Shown in pieces: positions 24,730 to 34,279 of a stretch of DNA of 45,813 nt. Location of the stretch: assembly GCF_003609645.1 (NCBI RefSeq), contig NZ_MCIB01000015.1, positions 1 to 45,813 of the forward strand, written 5' to 3'. Position numbers and translations under genes: made by a program. The notes under the pieces are model-generated. The model was given only the letters and a program-made list of their open reading frames with translations. It was not told the DNA's origin and ran no database searches. Origin of the DNA: Thermohalobacter berrensis (lineage in GTDB: Bacteria; Bacillota; Clostridia; Tissierellales; Thermohalobacteraceae). Positions within the stretch are counted from its first letter, which is position 1; the number at the start of each line of letters is the position of its first letter.

Positions 24730-25740
24730 CTATTCTAAAGTTATTGTCTCCATAGCTTTTTCTGCAAACTTAGTTGTAACTATCTTGTCATATGGTGCTC
24801 TTTTGTCAAGTTGACCTGCCATTTCCATTATTTCCATTAAGTGATTTAAACCCTTTTCAGTTAATATAGGATCAGGTTTCCAAGTATCTTGGTCTCTATA
24901 TCTATTTATTACAGTAACAAGTAATTCCTTATCAGTATCAGGAAAATGAGGCTGTATTGCTTCAGCTACTTCTTCAGCTGTATGAGATTGTACCCAAAGC
25001 ATACCTTTGTAGATAGCATTGGTAAAACCTTGTATTATGTCTGGATTTTCTTCTATATAGCTCTTTTTAGCACTGTAGCATGTATAAGGTATATATCCTG
25101 CTTCTTTACCAACAGATGCAACTATATATCCTTTACCTTCCTTTTCAAGCATTGAAGCTGTAGGTTCAAACAATGTGGTGTAATCTCCTTCACCACTTGT
25201 AAATGCTCCTGCCATCATGGCAAATTGAATGTCTGTTCTAACGTTTACATCTTTTCCTGGCTGCAACCCATGTTTTTTAAGCACATATTCTAGGGTCATT
25301 TCAGGCACTCCACCTTTTCTTCCACCTAATATTGTTTTTCCCTTTAATTTTTCAATTGTAAAGTCTTCATCCTTTTCTCTACCAACTATGAAAGAACCAT
25401 CTTTTTGGGTTAATTGTGCAAAGTTTATTGCATAATCTTTTTTACCTTGATTATATACATATATTGATGCTTCAGGACCCATAAAACCTATATCAGCTTG
25501 GTCACTTAATAGGGCAGTCATAGATTTGTCAGCACCTTTACCATTAGAAAGTTCAATTTTTATACCTTCCTCTTCAAAGAAGCCTTTAGTCATAGCAACA
25601 TATTGTGGGGCGTAAAAAACAGAATGGGTTACTTCCACAAGTCTTACCGTTTTTAACTCTTTTTTTTCACAACCAACAATTATGGTAGAAGATATTAAGA
25701 TAAGTATCAAAAAAAGAGTTATTATTTTGGATTTTAGCAT
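24730..25740 (-). CDS. NMT1/THI5-like ABC substrate-binding lipoprotein, orphan
   Basis: A 336-residue binding protein of the NMT1/SsuA/ThiY group. The signal peptide ends IIVGC, with lipid attachment at Cys24. The mature part has THSVFYAPQYVAMTKGFFEEEGI near its start and the LKGKTILGGRKGGVPEM block, as in binders of thiamin precursors, riboflavin, nitrate or sulfonates. The minus-strand ATG at 25740 follows GGGAGGG. There is no permease or ATPase nearby and no riboswitch visible in the 130-base upstream gap, so the ligand is unknown and the transporter partners must lie elsewhere. Confidence 0.87.
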   Translation of the reverse strand: MLKSKIITLFLILILISSTIIVGCEKKELKTVRLVEVTHSVFYAPQYVAMTKGFFEEEGIKIELSNGKGADKSMTALLSDQADIGFMGPEASIYVYNQGKKDYAINFAQLTQKDGSFIVGREKDEDFTIEKLKGKTILGGRKGGVPEMTLEYVLKKHGLQPGKDVNVRTDIQFAMMAGAFTSGEGDYTTLFEPTASMLEKEGKGYIVASVGKEAGYIPYTCYSAKKSYIEENPDIIQGFTNAIYKGMLWVQSHTAEEVAEAIQPHFPDTDKELLVTVINRYRDQDTWKPDPILTEKGLNHLMEIMEMAGQLDKRAPYDKIVTTKFAEKAMETITLE

Positions 25741-25874
25741 TTTATCCCTCCCAGAAAAATTTATTACCTTGTTTCATATTATATTCGGATAAGGACATAT
25801 TGGTGACAACTATAAGAGAATGTGAATATATAAAAACTAAAAATACATAAACTAATAAATAAAGGAGGGATTAT

Positions 25875-26222
25875 GTGGAATTAAATATAAAAGTTGAAAA
25901 AAGCAGAAAAAATAGATATGGTTATATTAAGGGAGAAATTAATGATTATAGTTGGTTTGCACTTGTACATAGAAAAGATGTAGAATATGGCATAGATCCA
26001 AAAACTCTTAAAAAAGGTAATGGGAAGATAACAAGATTATGTGTTTATAAAGATATACCTATTTCCTTAGAAAATAATGTTAAATACGATGGAGTTATAA
26101 AAAGATATATATTTGCAAACTATAAAAGGGAATGGGATGTATTAAGTCCTGACCATAAATATATTGTTAAGAATTTAGTGGAATATCTTGAAAGAAGGTA
26201 TAGTATAAAGCTTGTAAAATAA
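25875..26222 (+). CDS. uncharacterised 115-aa protein
   Basis: Not recognised. The 115-residue soluble, basic protein contains YGYIKGEINDYSWFALV and KGNGKITRLCVYKD, which look like a compact beta-rich domain, then a C-terminal helix NLVEYLERRYSIK. AAGGAGGG stands before GTG 25875; the ATG two bases upstream is in another frame and stops after three codons. It could be a conserved clostridial domain of unknown function. It diverges from the NMT1-like lipoprotein, sharing a 134-base intergenic region. Confidence 0.75.
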   Translation: MELNIKVEKSRKNRYGYIKGEINDYSWFALVHRKDVEYGIDPKTLKKGNGKITRLCVYKDIPISLENNVKYDGVIKRYIFANYKREWDVLSPDHKYIVKNLVEYLERRYSIKLVK

Positions 26223-26254
26223 AATATAAAAATTGGAAGGAATTATATATAAAA

Positions 26255-26347
26255 ATGTGGAATAATAAAGTAAGATTAATATTGCCAATTTTGTTATTTT
26301 TTTATATCATTATACAATGTACTAAACTTTTGAAAGATGAGGTGTAA
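26255..26347 (+). CDS. possible 30-aa membrane peptide overlapping the pgsA leader
   Basis: An ORF of 30 codons encoding MWNNKVRLILPILLFFYII then QCTKLLKDEV: one hydrophobic helix with a charged tail. Its only ribosome site, GGAAGG at 26235-26240, is 14 bases from the ATG, longer than usual. The stop at 26345-26347 lies one base before the pgsA ATG, so translational coupling is possible. Without comparison to relatives it could be chance. Confidence 0.35.
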   Translation: MWNNKVRLILPILLFFYIIIQCTKLLKDEV

Positions 26348-26348
26348 C

Positions 26349-26891
26349 ATGAATATACCTAATATATTAACTATTTTTAGATTTTTTTTAATTCCAATTT
26401 TTATTACTATATTTTACTCACCAATTGACAATAATATAAAATATGCCATTTATATATTTATATTGGCTGGGATTACCGATGTTTTAGATGGATACATAGC
26501 TCGAAATTTTAATATGGTTACTAAATGGGGTACAGTTCTTGACCCCCTTGCGGATAAATTAATGCAACTTACAGTTTTAGTTTGTTTTACTGACAAAAAC
26601 TTTCTGCCTATTTGGGTTATTTTAGTTATAGGTATAAAGGAAATACTAATGATAATTGGAGCTTTATTTTTGTATTATTTTGCTGATAAAACTGTTGTAC
26701 CAGCCAATAAGTTTGGTAAACTAGCAACAGTTTTCTTTTATGCTGCTATATTAGTAATAGCATTTACATCTAACATAACAATAAAGTATGTATTTGTAGG
26801 TTTAACTTTATTGTTGACTATAATTGCTTTTGTTAATTATTTAATTGGATTTAATAAAATTAGCAAAGTTACTAATATAGTTGACAAATAG
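26349..26891 (+). CDS. pgsA: CDP-diacylglycerol-glycerol-3-phosphate phosphatidyltransferase
   Basis: Makes phosphatidylglycerol phosphate from CDP-diacylglycerol and glycerol 3-phosphate in the membrane. The 180-residue protein has the full CDP-alcohol phosphotransferase motif: D44, D47-G48, A51-R52, G61, D65 and D69, followed by membrane helices. GAGGTG at 26339-26344 selects ATG 26349 rather than ATG 26337, which lies in front of that site. Family proteins often start MNIPNILT as here. Its stop codon overlaps the promoter of the next transcription unit. Confidence 0.92.
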   Translation: MNIPNILTIFRFFLIPIFITIFYSPIDNNIKYAIYIFILAGITDVLDGYIARNFNMVTKWGTVLDPLADKLMQLTVLVCFTDKNFLPIWVILVIGIKEILMIIGALFLYYFADKTVVPANKFGKLATVFFYAAILVIAFTSNITIKYVFVGLTLLLTIIAFVNYLIGFNKISKVTNIVDK

Positions 26892-26908
26892 GTAATATAT
26901 TGTATAAT
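26881..26908 (+). promoter_or_regulatory. consensus promoter of the valS leader
   Basis: TTGACA (26881-26886) and TATAAT (26903-26908), both perfect, with a 16-base spacer. The -35 lies inside the last codons of pgsA. Transcription would begin near 26915. Confidence 0.85.
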
Positions 26909-26914
26909 TGAATT

Positions 26915-27181
26915 AACAATAGTATAGATTATAGGCTGTGAAGGAGAGGAGTAAGTAAATACCCCTTAAAGAGAGTAGAACCCAAAGGCTGAAAGGTTCT
27001 ACAGGGCAATATTTACTGAAGGTAGCTCTGGAGCCTTCAAACTGAAACTAGAGTAGGTTTGAACGGATTAACCGTTATCTTATTAAGTGTCAGATATACT
27101 AGGAATAGTATGTATATCTGGAAGTAAGGTGGTACCGCGAGTAAACCTTCGTCCTTATATGGATGAAGGTTTTTATTTTTT
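26915..27181 (+). promoter_or_regulatory. T-box leader, valine specifier
   Basis: The T-box motif AAGGTGGTACCGCG is at 27126-27139. The specifier is GTA at 27022-27024 in ACTGAAGGTAGCTCTGGAGC, placed as in the Ser and Trp leaders of this window, and reads valine, in agreement with valS. The terminator pairs AAACCTTCGTCC (from 27143) with GGATGAAGGTTT (to 27172), followed by T-rich sequence. It controls the 55-aa gene and valS together. Confidence 0.95.
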
Positions 27182-27217
27182 ATTAAGGGTTTTATATTTT
27201 TCAAAGGAAGTGAAATA

Positions 27218-27385
27218 ATGCTTACTTTAGGGGGTCTACTATTTATTTTAAGTGGTTTTATATTATTTGGATCAGATTTTTATTTTAAAAAGGGTAAGAT
27301 TAAATCTTTAAAAACTCTTTTAAAAATTAAATTATCAGCACTAGTAATTGCCATTTTAGCTACATTATTAATGCTTAACAGCTAA
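27218..27385 (+). CDS. 55-aa membrane protein in the Val T-box operon
   Basis: Not recognised. The 55-residue ORF lies between the T-box terminator and valS. It has two hydrophobic segments (about 2-18, GGLLFILSGFILFG; and 39-53, LSALVIAILATLLML) separated by a lysine-rich loop, a small hairpin membrane protein. AAGGAAGTG precedes ATG 27218 by about six bases, and the stop is 29 bases before the valS GTG. It should be co-induced with valS when tRNA-Val is uncharged. Confidence 0.65.
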   Translation: MLTLGGLLFILSGFILFGSDFYFKKGKIKSLKTLLKIKLSALVIAILATLLMLNS

Positions 27386-27414
27386 GGATAAGGAAAATCT
27401 AAAGGAGGGATAGT

Positions 27415-30066
27415 GTGAAAAAAGAACTGGCAAAAAAGTATAATCCTAAAGACTTTGAAGAAAGAATTTATAAGTATTGGAATGAAAATGAATATTTTAA
27501 GGCAGACCCAAATGATGAAAAAGAACCATTTACTATAATGATGCCACCTCCAAATGTTACAGGGAATCTTCATATGGGCCATGCTCTTAATAATACTATT
27601 CAGGATATACTAATAAGATGGAAAAGAATGGATGGATATGAAGCCTTATGGCTTCCAGGAACAGACCATGCTAGTATTTCTACAGAGGCAAAGGTAGTTG
27701 CTAAGATACGTTCAAAAGGAAAGACTAAAGAAGAGTTAGGTAGAGAGAAATTTTTAGAGGAAGCATGGGATTGGACTGAGGAATATGGAGGAAACATTAG
27801 AAATCAGCTGAAAAAATTAGGTGTATCATGTGACTGGTCAAAAGAAAGATTTACGCTAGATGAAGGCTTAAGTAAAGCTGTAGAGGAAGTATTTATAAGA
27901 TTGTATGAAAAAGGTCTTATTTATAGAGGGAATAGAATAATAAACTGGTGTCCTAGCTGTAGAACGGCAATATCTGATGCAGAGGTTGAGCATAAAGATT
28001 CAAATGGGAAGTTATGGCATATAAAATATCCTGTTAAGGATAGTGACGATTTTATCACTATAGCTACTACAAGACCTGAAACAATGTTAGGAGATGTTGC
28101 TGTAGCAGTACATCCAGAGGATGAAAGGTATAGACATTTAATAGGTAAAAAAGTAATTTTACCACTAGTAAATAGAGAAATACCAATTATTGAAGATGAA
28201 TATGTAGACATGGAGTTTGGTACTGGTGCTGTAAAAATAACACCTGCCCATGACCCTAATGATTTTGAAATTGGATTACGACATAATTTAGAACAGCTAA
28301 AGATTATGGATGATGATGCTAAAATAAATGAAAATGGTGGGAAATATAGTGGATTAGATAGATATGAAGCTAGAAAAGAAATAGTAAAAGATTTAAAAGA
28401 ACAAGGATATTTAATAGAGATTGAAGACCATGACCATAGTGTAGGGCATTGTGAAAGATGTTCAACTGTAGTAGAACCGATTATATCTAAACAGTGGTTT
28501 GTAAAAATGAAACCTTTAGCAGAACCTGCTCTAAAAGCGTACAAAGAAGGGAAGTTTAGATTTATACCAGAAAGATTCGGTAAAATATATGTACACTGGC
28601 TAGAAAATATTAGAGATTGGTGTATTTCAAGACAGCTTTGGTGGGGTCATAGATTACCTGTATATTATTGTAAAGATTGTGATGAAGTAATGGTAGCAAG
28701 GGAAATGCCGAAAGCATGTACTAAGTGTGATAGTAATAATATTTATCAAGATCCAGATACCTTAGATACATGGTTCTCATCAGCATTATGGCCATTCTCT
28801 ACATTAGGCTGGCCTGAAGATACTGAAGAATTAAAATACTTCTATCCAACAGATGTTTTAGTAACTGGATATGATATTATATTCTTCTGGGTTGTTAGAA
28901 TGGTATTTTCAGGTTTAGAGCACATGGGAGATATTCCTTTTAAAAATGTATTAATCAATGGATTAGTAAGAGACTCACAAGGTAGAAAGATGAGTAAATC
29001 ATTAGGTAATGGTATCGATCCACTAGAAATAATAGATAAGTATGGGGCAGATGCATTAAGATTTATGCTTGTTACTGGAAATACACCAGGAAATGACATG
29101 AGATTCCATATGGAAAGGGTTGAAGCTAGTAGAAATTTTGCAAATAAACTTTGGAATGCATCTAGATTTGTTCTTATGAATCTAGAAGATGATATAGTAA
29201 GTGAAGAAGAAGCCCAAAAATATATGGAAGAAGAGGATAAATGGATTATATCTAGAGTTAATAACATAACAAAAGAAGCAACTGAAAATATGAATAAATT
29301 TGAACTTGGTATAGCTGCACAAAAGCTTTACGATTTTATTTGGAGTGAATATTGTGATTGGTACATTGAAATGGTAAAACCACGTCTTTATGGGGAAGAT
29401 GAAAATAGTAAAAATACTGCAAGATATGTATTGTTAACAGTTCTAAAAGATATATTAAAGCTATTACATCCATTTATGCCATTTATCACAGAAGAGATAT
29501 GGCAGCATCTTCCAAATACTGATGGATCATTAATAAAGGCTAAATGGCCACAATATCAAGAAGAACACAATAATGATAAAGCAGAAAGAGAAATAAGCTT
29601 TATAATGGAAGCAGTTAAGAATATAAGAAATATTAGAGCAGAAGCAAATGTTGCACCATCTAAAAAGGCTAAAGTAATTTTTGTTACAACAGATGAAGAA
29701 ATAAAAAGTATTTTAGATAACGGAAGAAATCATTTTGCTAATTTAGCGGCTGCATCAGATATTGAAATAAGGGATAATAAAGAAGGTATAGGAGAAGATG
29801 CAATGTCAGCAGTAGTTGAAGCTTGCGAGATATATATGCCATTAGAAGAATTGGTTGACATTGAAAAAGAAATTGAAAGGCTAGAAAAGGAAAAAGAAAG
29901 ATTAGAAGGAGAGTTAAAAAGAGTTAATGGAAAGCTTTCAAATGAAGGGTTTGTTAATAAAGCACCTGAACATATTGTAGAGAAAGAAAGGGAAAAGAAA
30001 AAAATGTATCAGGAAATGATGGATAAAGTATTAGAAAGACTTGAGGCTCTTAAAAGTAAAAAATAA
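27415..30066 (+). CDS. valS: valyl-tRNA synthetase
   Basis: Charges tRNA-Val and edits mischarged threonine. The 883-residue class Ia enzyme has HMGHA as the HIGH motif, [10 protein letters not shown] as KMSKS, the [10 protein letters not shown] editing block and a C-terminal coiled coil (about 812-883, rich in Glu/Lys) that binds tRNA. The start is GTG 27415 after AAAGGAGGG; the GTG two bases earlier is out of frame. It is under the Val T-box. A terminator follows. Confidence 0.97.
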   Translation: MKKELAKKYNPKDFEERIYKYWNENEYFKADPNDEKEPFTIMMPPPNVTGNLHMGHALNNTIQDILIRWKRMDGYEALWLPGTDHASISTEAKVVAKIRSKGKTKEELGREKFLEEAWDWTEEYGGNIRNQLKKLGVSCDWSKERFTLDEGLSKAVEEVFIRLYEKGLIYRGNRIINWCPSCRTAISDAEVEHKDSNGKLWHIKYPVKDSDDFITIATTRPETMLGDVAVAVHPEDERYRHLIGKKVILPLVNREIPIIEDEYVDMEFGTGAVKITPAHDPNDFEIGLRHNLEQLKIMDDDAKINENGGKYSGLDRYEARKEIVKDLKEQGYLIEIEDHDHSVGHCERCSTVVEPIISKQWFVKMKPLAEPALKAYKEGKFRFIPERFGKIYVHWLENIRDWCISRQLWWGHRLPVYYCKDCDEVMVAREMPKACTKCDSNNIYQDPDTLDTWFSSALWPFSTLGWPEDTEELKYFYPTDVLVTGYDIIFFWVVRMVFSGLEHMGDIPFKNVLINGLVRDSQGRKMSKSLGNGIDPLEIIDKYGADALRFMLVTGNTPGNDMRFHMERVEASRNFANKLWNASRFVLMNLEDDIVSEEEAQKYMEEEDKWIISRVNNITKEATENMNKFELGIAAQKLYDFIWSEYCDWYIEMVKPRLYGEDENSKNTARYVLLTVLKDILKLLHPFMPFITEEIWQHLPNTDGSLIKAKWPQYQEEHNNDKAEREISFIMEAVKNIRNIRAEANVAPSKKAKVIFVTTDEEIKSILDNGRNHFANLAAASDIEIRDNKEGIGEDAMSAVVEACEIYMPLEELVDIEKEIERLEKEKERLEGELKRVNGKLSNEGFVNKAPEHIVEKEREKKKMYQEMMDKVLERLEALKSKK

Positions 30067-30096
30067 AAGTTGAGGGGATATCCCCTCAACTTTTAA
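30065..30096 (+). terminator. terminator after valS
   Basis: AAAAGTTGAGGGG (30065-30077) and CCCCTCAACTTTT (30082-30094) form a perfect 13-bp stem; the right arm ends in T. Confidence 0.88.
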
Positions 30097-30131
30097 TAAA
30101 ATGTACTAATAACATTTGGGGGAGTGAAAAT

Positions 30132-31427
30132 ATGGACTACAAAGAGGCTTTAGAATATATACATAGTATTGGTAGATTTGGGAGTAAGTTGGGACTAGAA
30201 AAAATAGAAAAACTATTAGAATTATTGGGTAATCCCCAAAAAGACTTAAAAATTATTCATGTTGCAGGAACAAATGGGAAAGGTTCAACATCTTCGTTTA
30301 TTACGTCTATTTTAGCTGAAGCTGGCTATAAAGTTGGATTATACACGTCCCCATATTTAGAAAGATTTACTGAGAGAATTAGAATTAATGATGATGAAAT
30401 TCCAAGGAATACTTTGGCTAGACTAACAGCTAAAGTAAAAAGTAAAGTAGAAGAAATGGTAGAACAAGGCTATGATCATCCTACAGAATTTGAGATAGTA
30501 ACAGCAATAGGTTTTTGTTACTATAAAGAAGAAAAGGTTGATTTTGTTGTGTTAGAGGTAGGTCTTGGGGGAAGATATGATGCCACAAATGTTATAGATA
30601 AATCTTTAGTATCAGTTATTACTCCAATTTCTATAGACCATAAAAATGTCCTAGGAGATACAATAGAGAAGATTGCTTGGGAAAAGGGAGGTATTATTAA
30701 AGAAAATGGACTTGTGGTAATTCATCCCCAAGAAGAAGATGCACAATATGTGATAAAAGAAATTGTACATAGAAAAAATGGACAACTTATAGCTACAAAT
30801 CTAGATAATGTAACTATAAAAGAATCTAACCAGTTTGGAAGCAAGTTTGATTTTACATTTAATAAAGAAAACCTTAAAGATTTAGAAATAAAACTTAGAG
30901 GGAACCATCAAGTAAACAATGCAGCTGTTGCTTTAACTACTATACTAACATTAAGAGATAAGGGACTTTTAGATATAAAAGAAAAATCAATTAGAAATGG
31001 TTTAAATAACACCAAGTGGAAGGGTAGACTAGAAATATTAAAGAAAAATCCAACATTTATGATTGATGGAGCACATAATATTAGTGCCATTAAGTTTCTA
31101 AAAAAATCTATTAAAGAATTGTTTAAATATAAAAAACTTATTTTAGGAATAGGGATTTTAGGAGATAAAGAAGTTGATAAGATACTAGAAGAGCTTATCC
31201 CAGTTGCAGACAAAGTAATAGTTACACAAGCTAATAATCCTAGAGCATTAAGTGCTAGTGAATTAGCAGAAAAAATAAAAAAATATAATAATGATTATAT
31301 TATTCAAAAGGATATAAATGAAGCTGTTGATATAGCCTTCGATATAGCAAAAGAAGATGACCTAATATTATTTTCAGGTTCATTATATCTAATTGGTGAT
31401 GTTAGGAAAAAAGTTTTATCTAATTAG
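30132..31427 (+). CDS. folC: folylpolyglutamate/dihydrofolate synthase
   Basis: Adds glutamate to dihydropteroate and to folates. The 431-residue protein has the ATP loop VAGTNGKGST (about 46-55), the conserved EVGLGGRYDATN block and SPISIDH-like ITPISIDHKN. The C-terminal Mur-ligase-like domain includes DGAHNISA. It follows valS with only 65 bases, as valS-folC pairs do in many Firmicutes. GGGGGAG precedes ATG 30132. Confidence 0.95.
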   Translation: MDYKEALEYIHSIGRFGSKLGLEKIEKLLELLGNPQKDLKIIHVAGTNGKGSTSSFITSILAEAGYKVGLYTSPYLERFTERIRINDDEIPRNTLARLTAKVKSKVEEMVEQGYDHPTEFEIVTAIGFCYYKEEKVDFVVLEVGLGGRYDATNVIDKSLVSVITPISIDHKNVLGDTIEKIAWEKGGIIKENGLVVIHPQEEDAQYVIKEIVHRKNGQLIATNLDNVTIKESNQFGSKFDFTFNKENLKDLEIKLRGNHQVNNAAVALTTILTLRDKGLLDIKEKSIRNGLNNTKWKGRLEILKKNPTFMIDGAHNISAIKFLKKSIKELFKYKKLILGIGILGDKEVDKILEELIPVADKVIVTQANNPRALSASELAEKIKKYNNDYIIQKDINEAVDIAFDIAKEDDLILFSGSLYLIGDVRKKVLSN

Positions 31428-31437
31428 TTATTTTTTT

Positions 31438-31478
31438 CCTCCCTATTGAATAAAATAACAATATACTTAATAGGGAGG
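31438..31478 (+). promoter_or_regulatory. inverted repeat masking the ribosome site of the 73-aa gene
   Basis: CCTCCCTATT (31438-31447) is an exact reverse complement of AATAGGGAGG (31469-31478), which contains the ribosome site of the gene at 31485. In an mRNA read through from folC this hairpin would hide the site. A start of transcription inside the loop would avoid it. Confidence 0.5.
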
Positions 31479-31484
31479 GCAGTT

Positions 31485-31706
31485 ATGTCTGTAGTAAAAT
31501 TTAGACCTTATAAAAAATTAAGTGATAAACAATTACTAGATGAAGCATACAAAAAGATGAAAAAGTTACAACAGTTAGAAAGAGAAAAGAAAGAAGAACT
31601 TTATAAAGAAGAGGTTATGAAACTTAATGAAATGATAATTGAGATAAAGAAAAGAAATTTAAAAATTGATAATAGGACACTATTAAGGAGAATATTACTT
31701 AATTAA
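31485..31706 (+). CDS. uncharacterised 73-aa charged helical protein
   Basis: Not recognised. The 73-residue product starts MSVVKFRPYKKLSDKQLLDEAYKK and is almost wholly helical and charged (Lys, Glu), with heptad-like spacing from about 20 to 60, so a coiled coil or small adaptor is likely. The frame is open to 31446, but GGGAGGG at 31473-31479 selects ATG 31485. It is 57 bases after folC and has its own terminator. Confidence 0.7.
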   Translation: MSVVKFRPYKKLSDKQLLDEAYKKMKKLQQLEREKKEELYKEEVMKLNEMIIEIKKRNLKIDNRTLLRRILLN

Positions 31707-31740
31707 ATTTTTAAGTTTAATATTAAATCTACTTACTAAT

Positions 31741-31775
31741 AAAACGTCTGCTTTAAGCAGGCGTTTTTTCTTTTT
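31741..31775 (+). terminator. terminator after the 73-aa gene
   Basis: AAAACGTCTGCTT and AAGCAGGCGTTTT pair (one G-T) and are followed by a long T tract. Confidence 0.9.
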
Positions 31776-31891
31776 AAAACAGTTTTTTTATTTAAGATAC
31801 ATTAAATTAATATTTATTACAGAAAATAATTAAGAACCTGTTACATTAAAAAAATTATAGTAGTAAAACAATAAAGGATAGAGGTGAAACT

Positions 31892-33214
31892 ATGAATCTA
31901 ACAGAGTTACTTCAAAGTTTAAGTGCTTTTCTATGGGGAACTCCACTACTTATTTTATTAGTTGGTACTGGAATATTACTTACGTTTAGACTTAGAGGTA
32001 TTCAAGTAAGAAAGTTTTTTAAGGCTTTTACATTATTATTTCAGAAAAATGAATCAGAAGGAGATATAACACCATTTCAAGCCTTAACAACAGCATTAGC
32101 TGCTACTATAGGTACTGGTAATATAGCAGGAGTTGCTACTGCTATTGCAGCTGGTGGTCCAGGAGCAGTATTTTGGATGTGGGTTACAGCATTTTTTGGA
32201 ATGGCAACAAAATATTCAGAAGCTGTTTTAGCGGTAAGATATAGAATTAAAGCTGATGATGGAGAAATATCAGGAGGTCCTATGTATTATCTTGAAAGAG
32301 GACTCAATCAAAAATGGTTAGGAGTACTTTTTGCAATATTTGGAGCAGTAGCTTCATTTGGAATAGGAAATATGGTTCAAGTTAACTCCATAGCTCAAGC
32401 CCTTGAAGCATCACTTAATGTACCACCTTTATTTACGGGTATAGTAGTTGCTATAGCAGTTGCTGCAGTTATAATTGGAGGAATAAAAAATATAGGAAGG
32501 GTTACAGAGTTTATAGTACCTATTATGGCTGGTGTATATGTATTAGGATGTTTAATAATTATAATTTTAAATATATCCGAGGTACCAGAAGCCTTTGGAC
32601 TAATATTTAGCAAAGCTTTTTCTACGACAGCTGCAGTAGGAGGCTTTGCTGGAGCTACTATAAGGATGGCAATTCAAAAAGGTGTATCTAGGGGTGTATT
32701 TTCAAATGAATCTGGTTTAGGTAGTGCACCAATAGCTCAAGCAGCAGCTCAGACTGATTCACCTTCAAATCAAGGTTTAGTATCAATGTTAGGAACTTTT
32801 ATTGACACAATTGTGGTATGTACTTTTACAGCCTTAACATTAATTACAACTGATGTATGGAAAAGTGGCTTATCAGGAGCCAAACTTACAACTGAAGCTT
32901 TTAACAAAGGCTTACCGGGACCAGGAGGTTTTATAATAGCCTTTGGGATAATCTTTTTTGCATATTCTACAATTTTAGGGTGGAGTTACTATGGAGAAAA
33001 ATGTCTAGAGTATTTAGCAGGTCATTGGATTGTTAAAATATACCGTGTAATATTTACCCTTGCAATAATTGTTGGTGCCACTCAAGAATTGGCATTAATT
33101 TGGAACTTAGCAGATGTAATGAATGCTCTTATGGCTGTTCCAAACTTAATAGGACTTATTGGGTTAAGTGGTGTTGTAGTAAGTGAAACGAAAAAATATT
33201 TAGAAGGTTATTAA
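31892..33214 (+). CDS. sodium:alanine/glycine symporter (AGCS family)
   Basis: A 440-residue transporter of the AGCS/AlsT family that imports alanine or glycine with sodium. The conserved TALAATIGTGNIAGVATAIA and GGPGAVFWMW segments are present, as are FKRGVFSNESGLGSAP-like residues (SRGVFSNESGLGSAP). About ten or eleven membrane helices. GAGGTG stands seven bases before ATG 31892. The leader (31776-31891) shows no riboswitch that I can recognise. It stands alone with its own terminator. Confidence 0.93.
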   Translation: MNLTELLQSLSAFLWGTPLLILLVGTGILLTFRLRGIQVRKFFKAFTLLFQKNESEGDITPFQALTTALAATIGTGNIAGVATAIAAGGPGAVFWMWVTAFFGMATKYSEAVLAVRYRIKADDGEISGGPMYYLERGLNQKWLGVLFAIFGAVASFGIGNMVQVNSIAQALEASLNVPPLFTGIVVAIAVAAVIIGGIKNIGRVTEFIVPIMAGVYVLGCLIIIILNISEVPEAFGLIFSKAFSTTAAVGGFAGATIRMAIQKGVSRGVFSNESGLGSAPIAQAAAQTDSPSNQGLVSMLGTFIDTIVVCTFTALTLITTDVWKSGLSGAKLTTEAFNKGLPGPGGFIIAFGIIFFAYSTILGWSYYGEKCLEYLAGHWIVKIYRVIFTLAIIVGATQELALIWNLADVMNALMAVPNLIGLIGLSGVVVSETKKYLEGY

Positions 33215-33222
33215 ATAAGAAT

Positions 33223-33252
33223 GGCTGGATTTATCCAGCTATTTTTTATTTT
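33223..33252 (+). terminator. terminator after the AGCS symporter
   Basis: GGCTGGAT (33223-33230) and ATCCAGCT (33233-33240) pair with one G-T pair, followed by a T tract. Confidence 0.85.
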
Positions 33253-33326
33253 TATCCTCTATTCACCAATGTATTTTAGAATGCATAAACTGTAAATAAG
33301 TTATAAGCGGTGATAGAGGTGATATT

Positions 33327-34262
33327 ATGAGTATAAATAAGGATAAGTTGATAGTCGCTAATACAGGAAGTGATACTCTGACTGTTATAGACTTAAAAGA
33401 TGATTATTCTCTAGAAACATTCAAACTATGGGAAATGTTAAATAGTAGTGGTATTCAAAATTTAAATAGTAGCTCTGCAATTGGCCCTTATACCTTAGCA
33501 GCAGGAAATGAAAAAAATATTATATATTCAGTAAATTCCTATGATAATAGTGTTTTTAAAATAAATATTAAAGATATGGTAATTGAAGAGGTAATTTATA
33601 TAGGTAGGTCACCTAGTCATGTAGAAATTATAGATGGACTTATTTTTGTTACTAATACAGATTCTAATTCTGTTTCAGTAATTGATGAAGAAAATTTTGT
33701 TATTTTGGAGAATATAACAGTAGGAGAGAAGCCCTATGACATAAAAGCAGATTTTGAAGAAAAAAGGGTTTTTGTTGCAAATAGTAACGAATACAGTATT
33801 AGTGTTATATATTTGGAAAATAATAAAATAGAGAAGATTAGATTAGATAGTAATCCTTTGCATTTTTTTTTGAATTCAAAATTATTATATATTTTATCAT
33901 CTCAAGTAAATGGAATGGTAAAAAGTAGTGTATCGATTCTTGATTTATCTAATAATGAACTTATAAAAAAGGTATATATTGAAGGGGTACTTGTTGATAT
34001 GACTCCTATAGATAAAAAAGATGAAATATTTGTAACAAATGCTGAAGATGGGTATCTATATAAAATAGACCTAATTAGAGGAAAGATTATAGACAAGTAT
34101 CATCTTGGAGGAATGCCAAGTAAATTATTATGGGATGGGAATAAATTGTTATATATAGTAAATTCTTTAAAAAACTATATATCATTATTTGATTGTAGTA
34201 AGGGTAAAATAATGAAAAACATAAAAGTTGGTATAGAGCCTAATGGACTAATTTTTCTATAA
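33327..34262 (+). CDS. cytoplasmic YVTN/YncE-like beta-propeller protein
   Basis: A 311-residue beta-propeller. Blade repeats of about 40 residues read as IVANTGSDTLTVID, IIYSVNSYDNSVFKI, IFVTNTDSNSVSVID, VFVANSNEYSISVI and IFVTNAEDGYLYKI, the pattern of YVTN/NHL-type blades. There is no signal peptide, cell-wall signal or membrane helix, unlike most surface YVTN proteins. GATAGAGGTG precedes ATG 33327. It ends 17 bases before the calcium ATPase, so the two are probably one operon. A protein- or metal-binding scaffold is plausible; nothing identifies a ligand. Confidence 0.85.
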   Translation: MSINKDKLIVANTGSDTLTVIDLKDDYSLETFKLWEMLNSSGIQNLNSSSAIGPYTLAAGNEKNIIYSVNSYDNSVFKINIKDMVIEEVIYIGRSPSHVEIIDGLIFVTNTDSNSVSVIDEENFVILENITVGEKPYDIKADFEEKRVFVANSNEYSISVIYLENNKIEKIRLDSNPLHFFLNSKLLYILSSQVNGMVKSSVSILDLSNNELIKKVYIEGVLVDMTPIDKKDEIFVTNAEDGYLYKIDLIRGKIIDKYHLGGMPSKLLWDGNKLLYIVNSLKNYISLFDCSKGKIMKNIKVGIEPNGLIFL

Positions 34263-34279
34263 CTAATAGGAGGGATTAA

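Noticed and set aside
25741-25874. TPP or other riboswitch ahead of the NMT1-like lipoprotein
   Set aside because: No conserved riboswitch core was seen on the minus strand in this 134-base gap.
27921-28544. 207-codon open frame antisense to valS
   Set aside because: It is a shadow of valS codon usage with no ribosome site and no recognisable product; the same holds for the other long antisense frames, such as 21767-22168 and 42648-43058.
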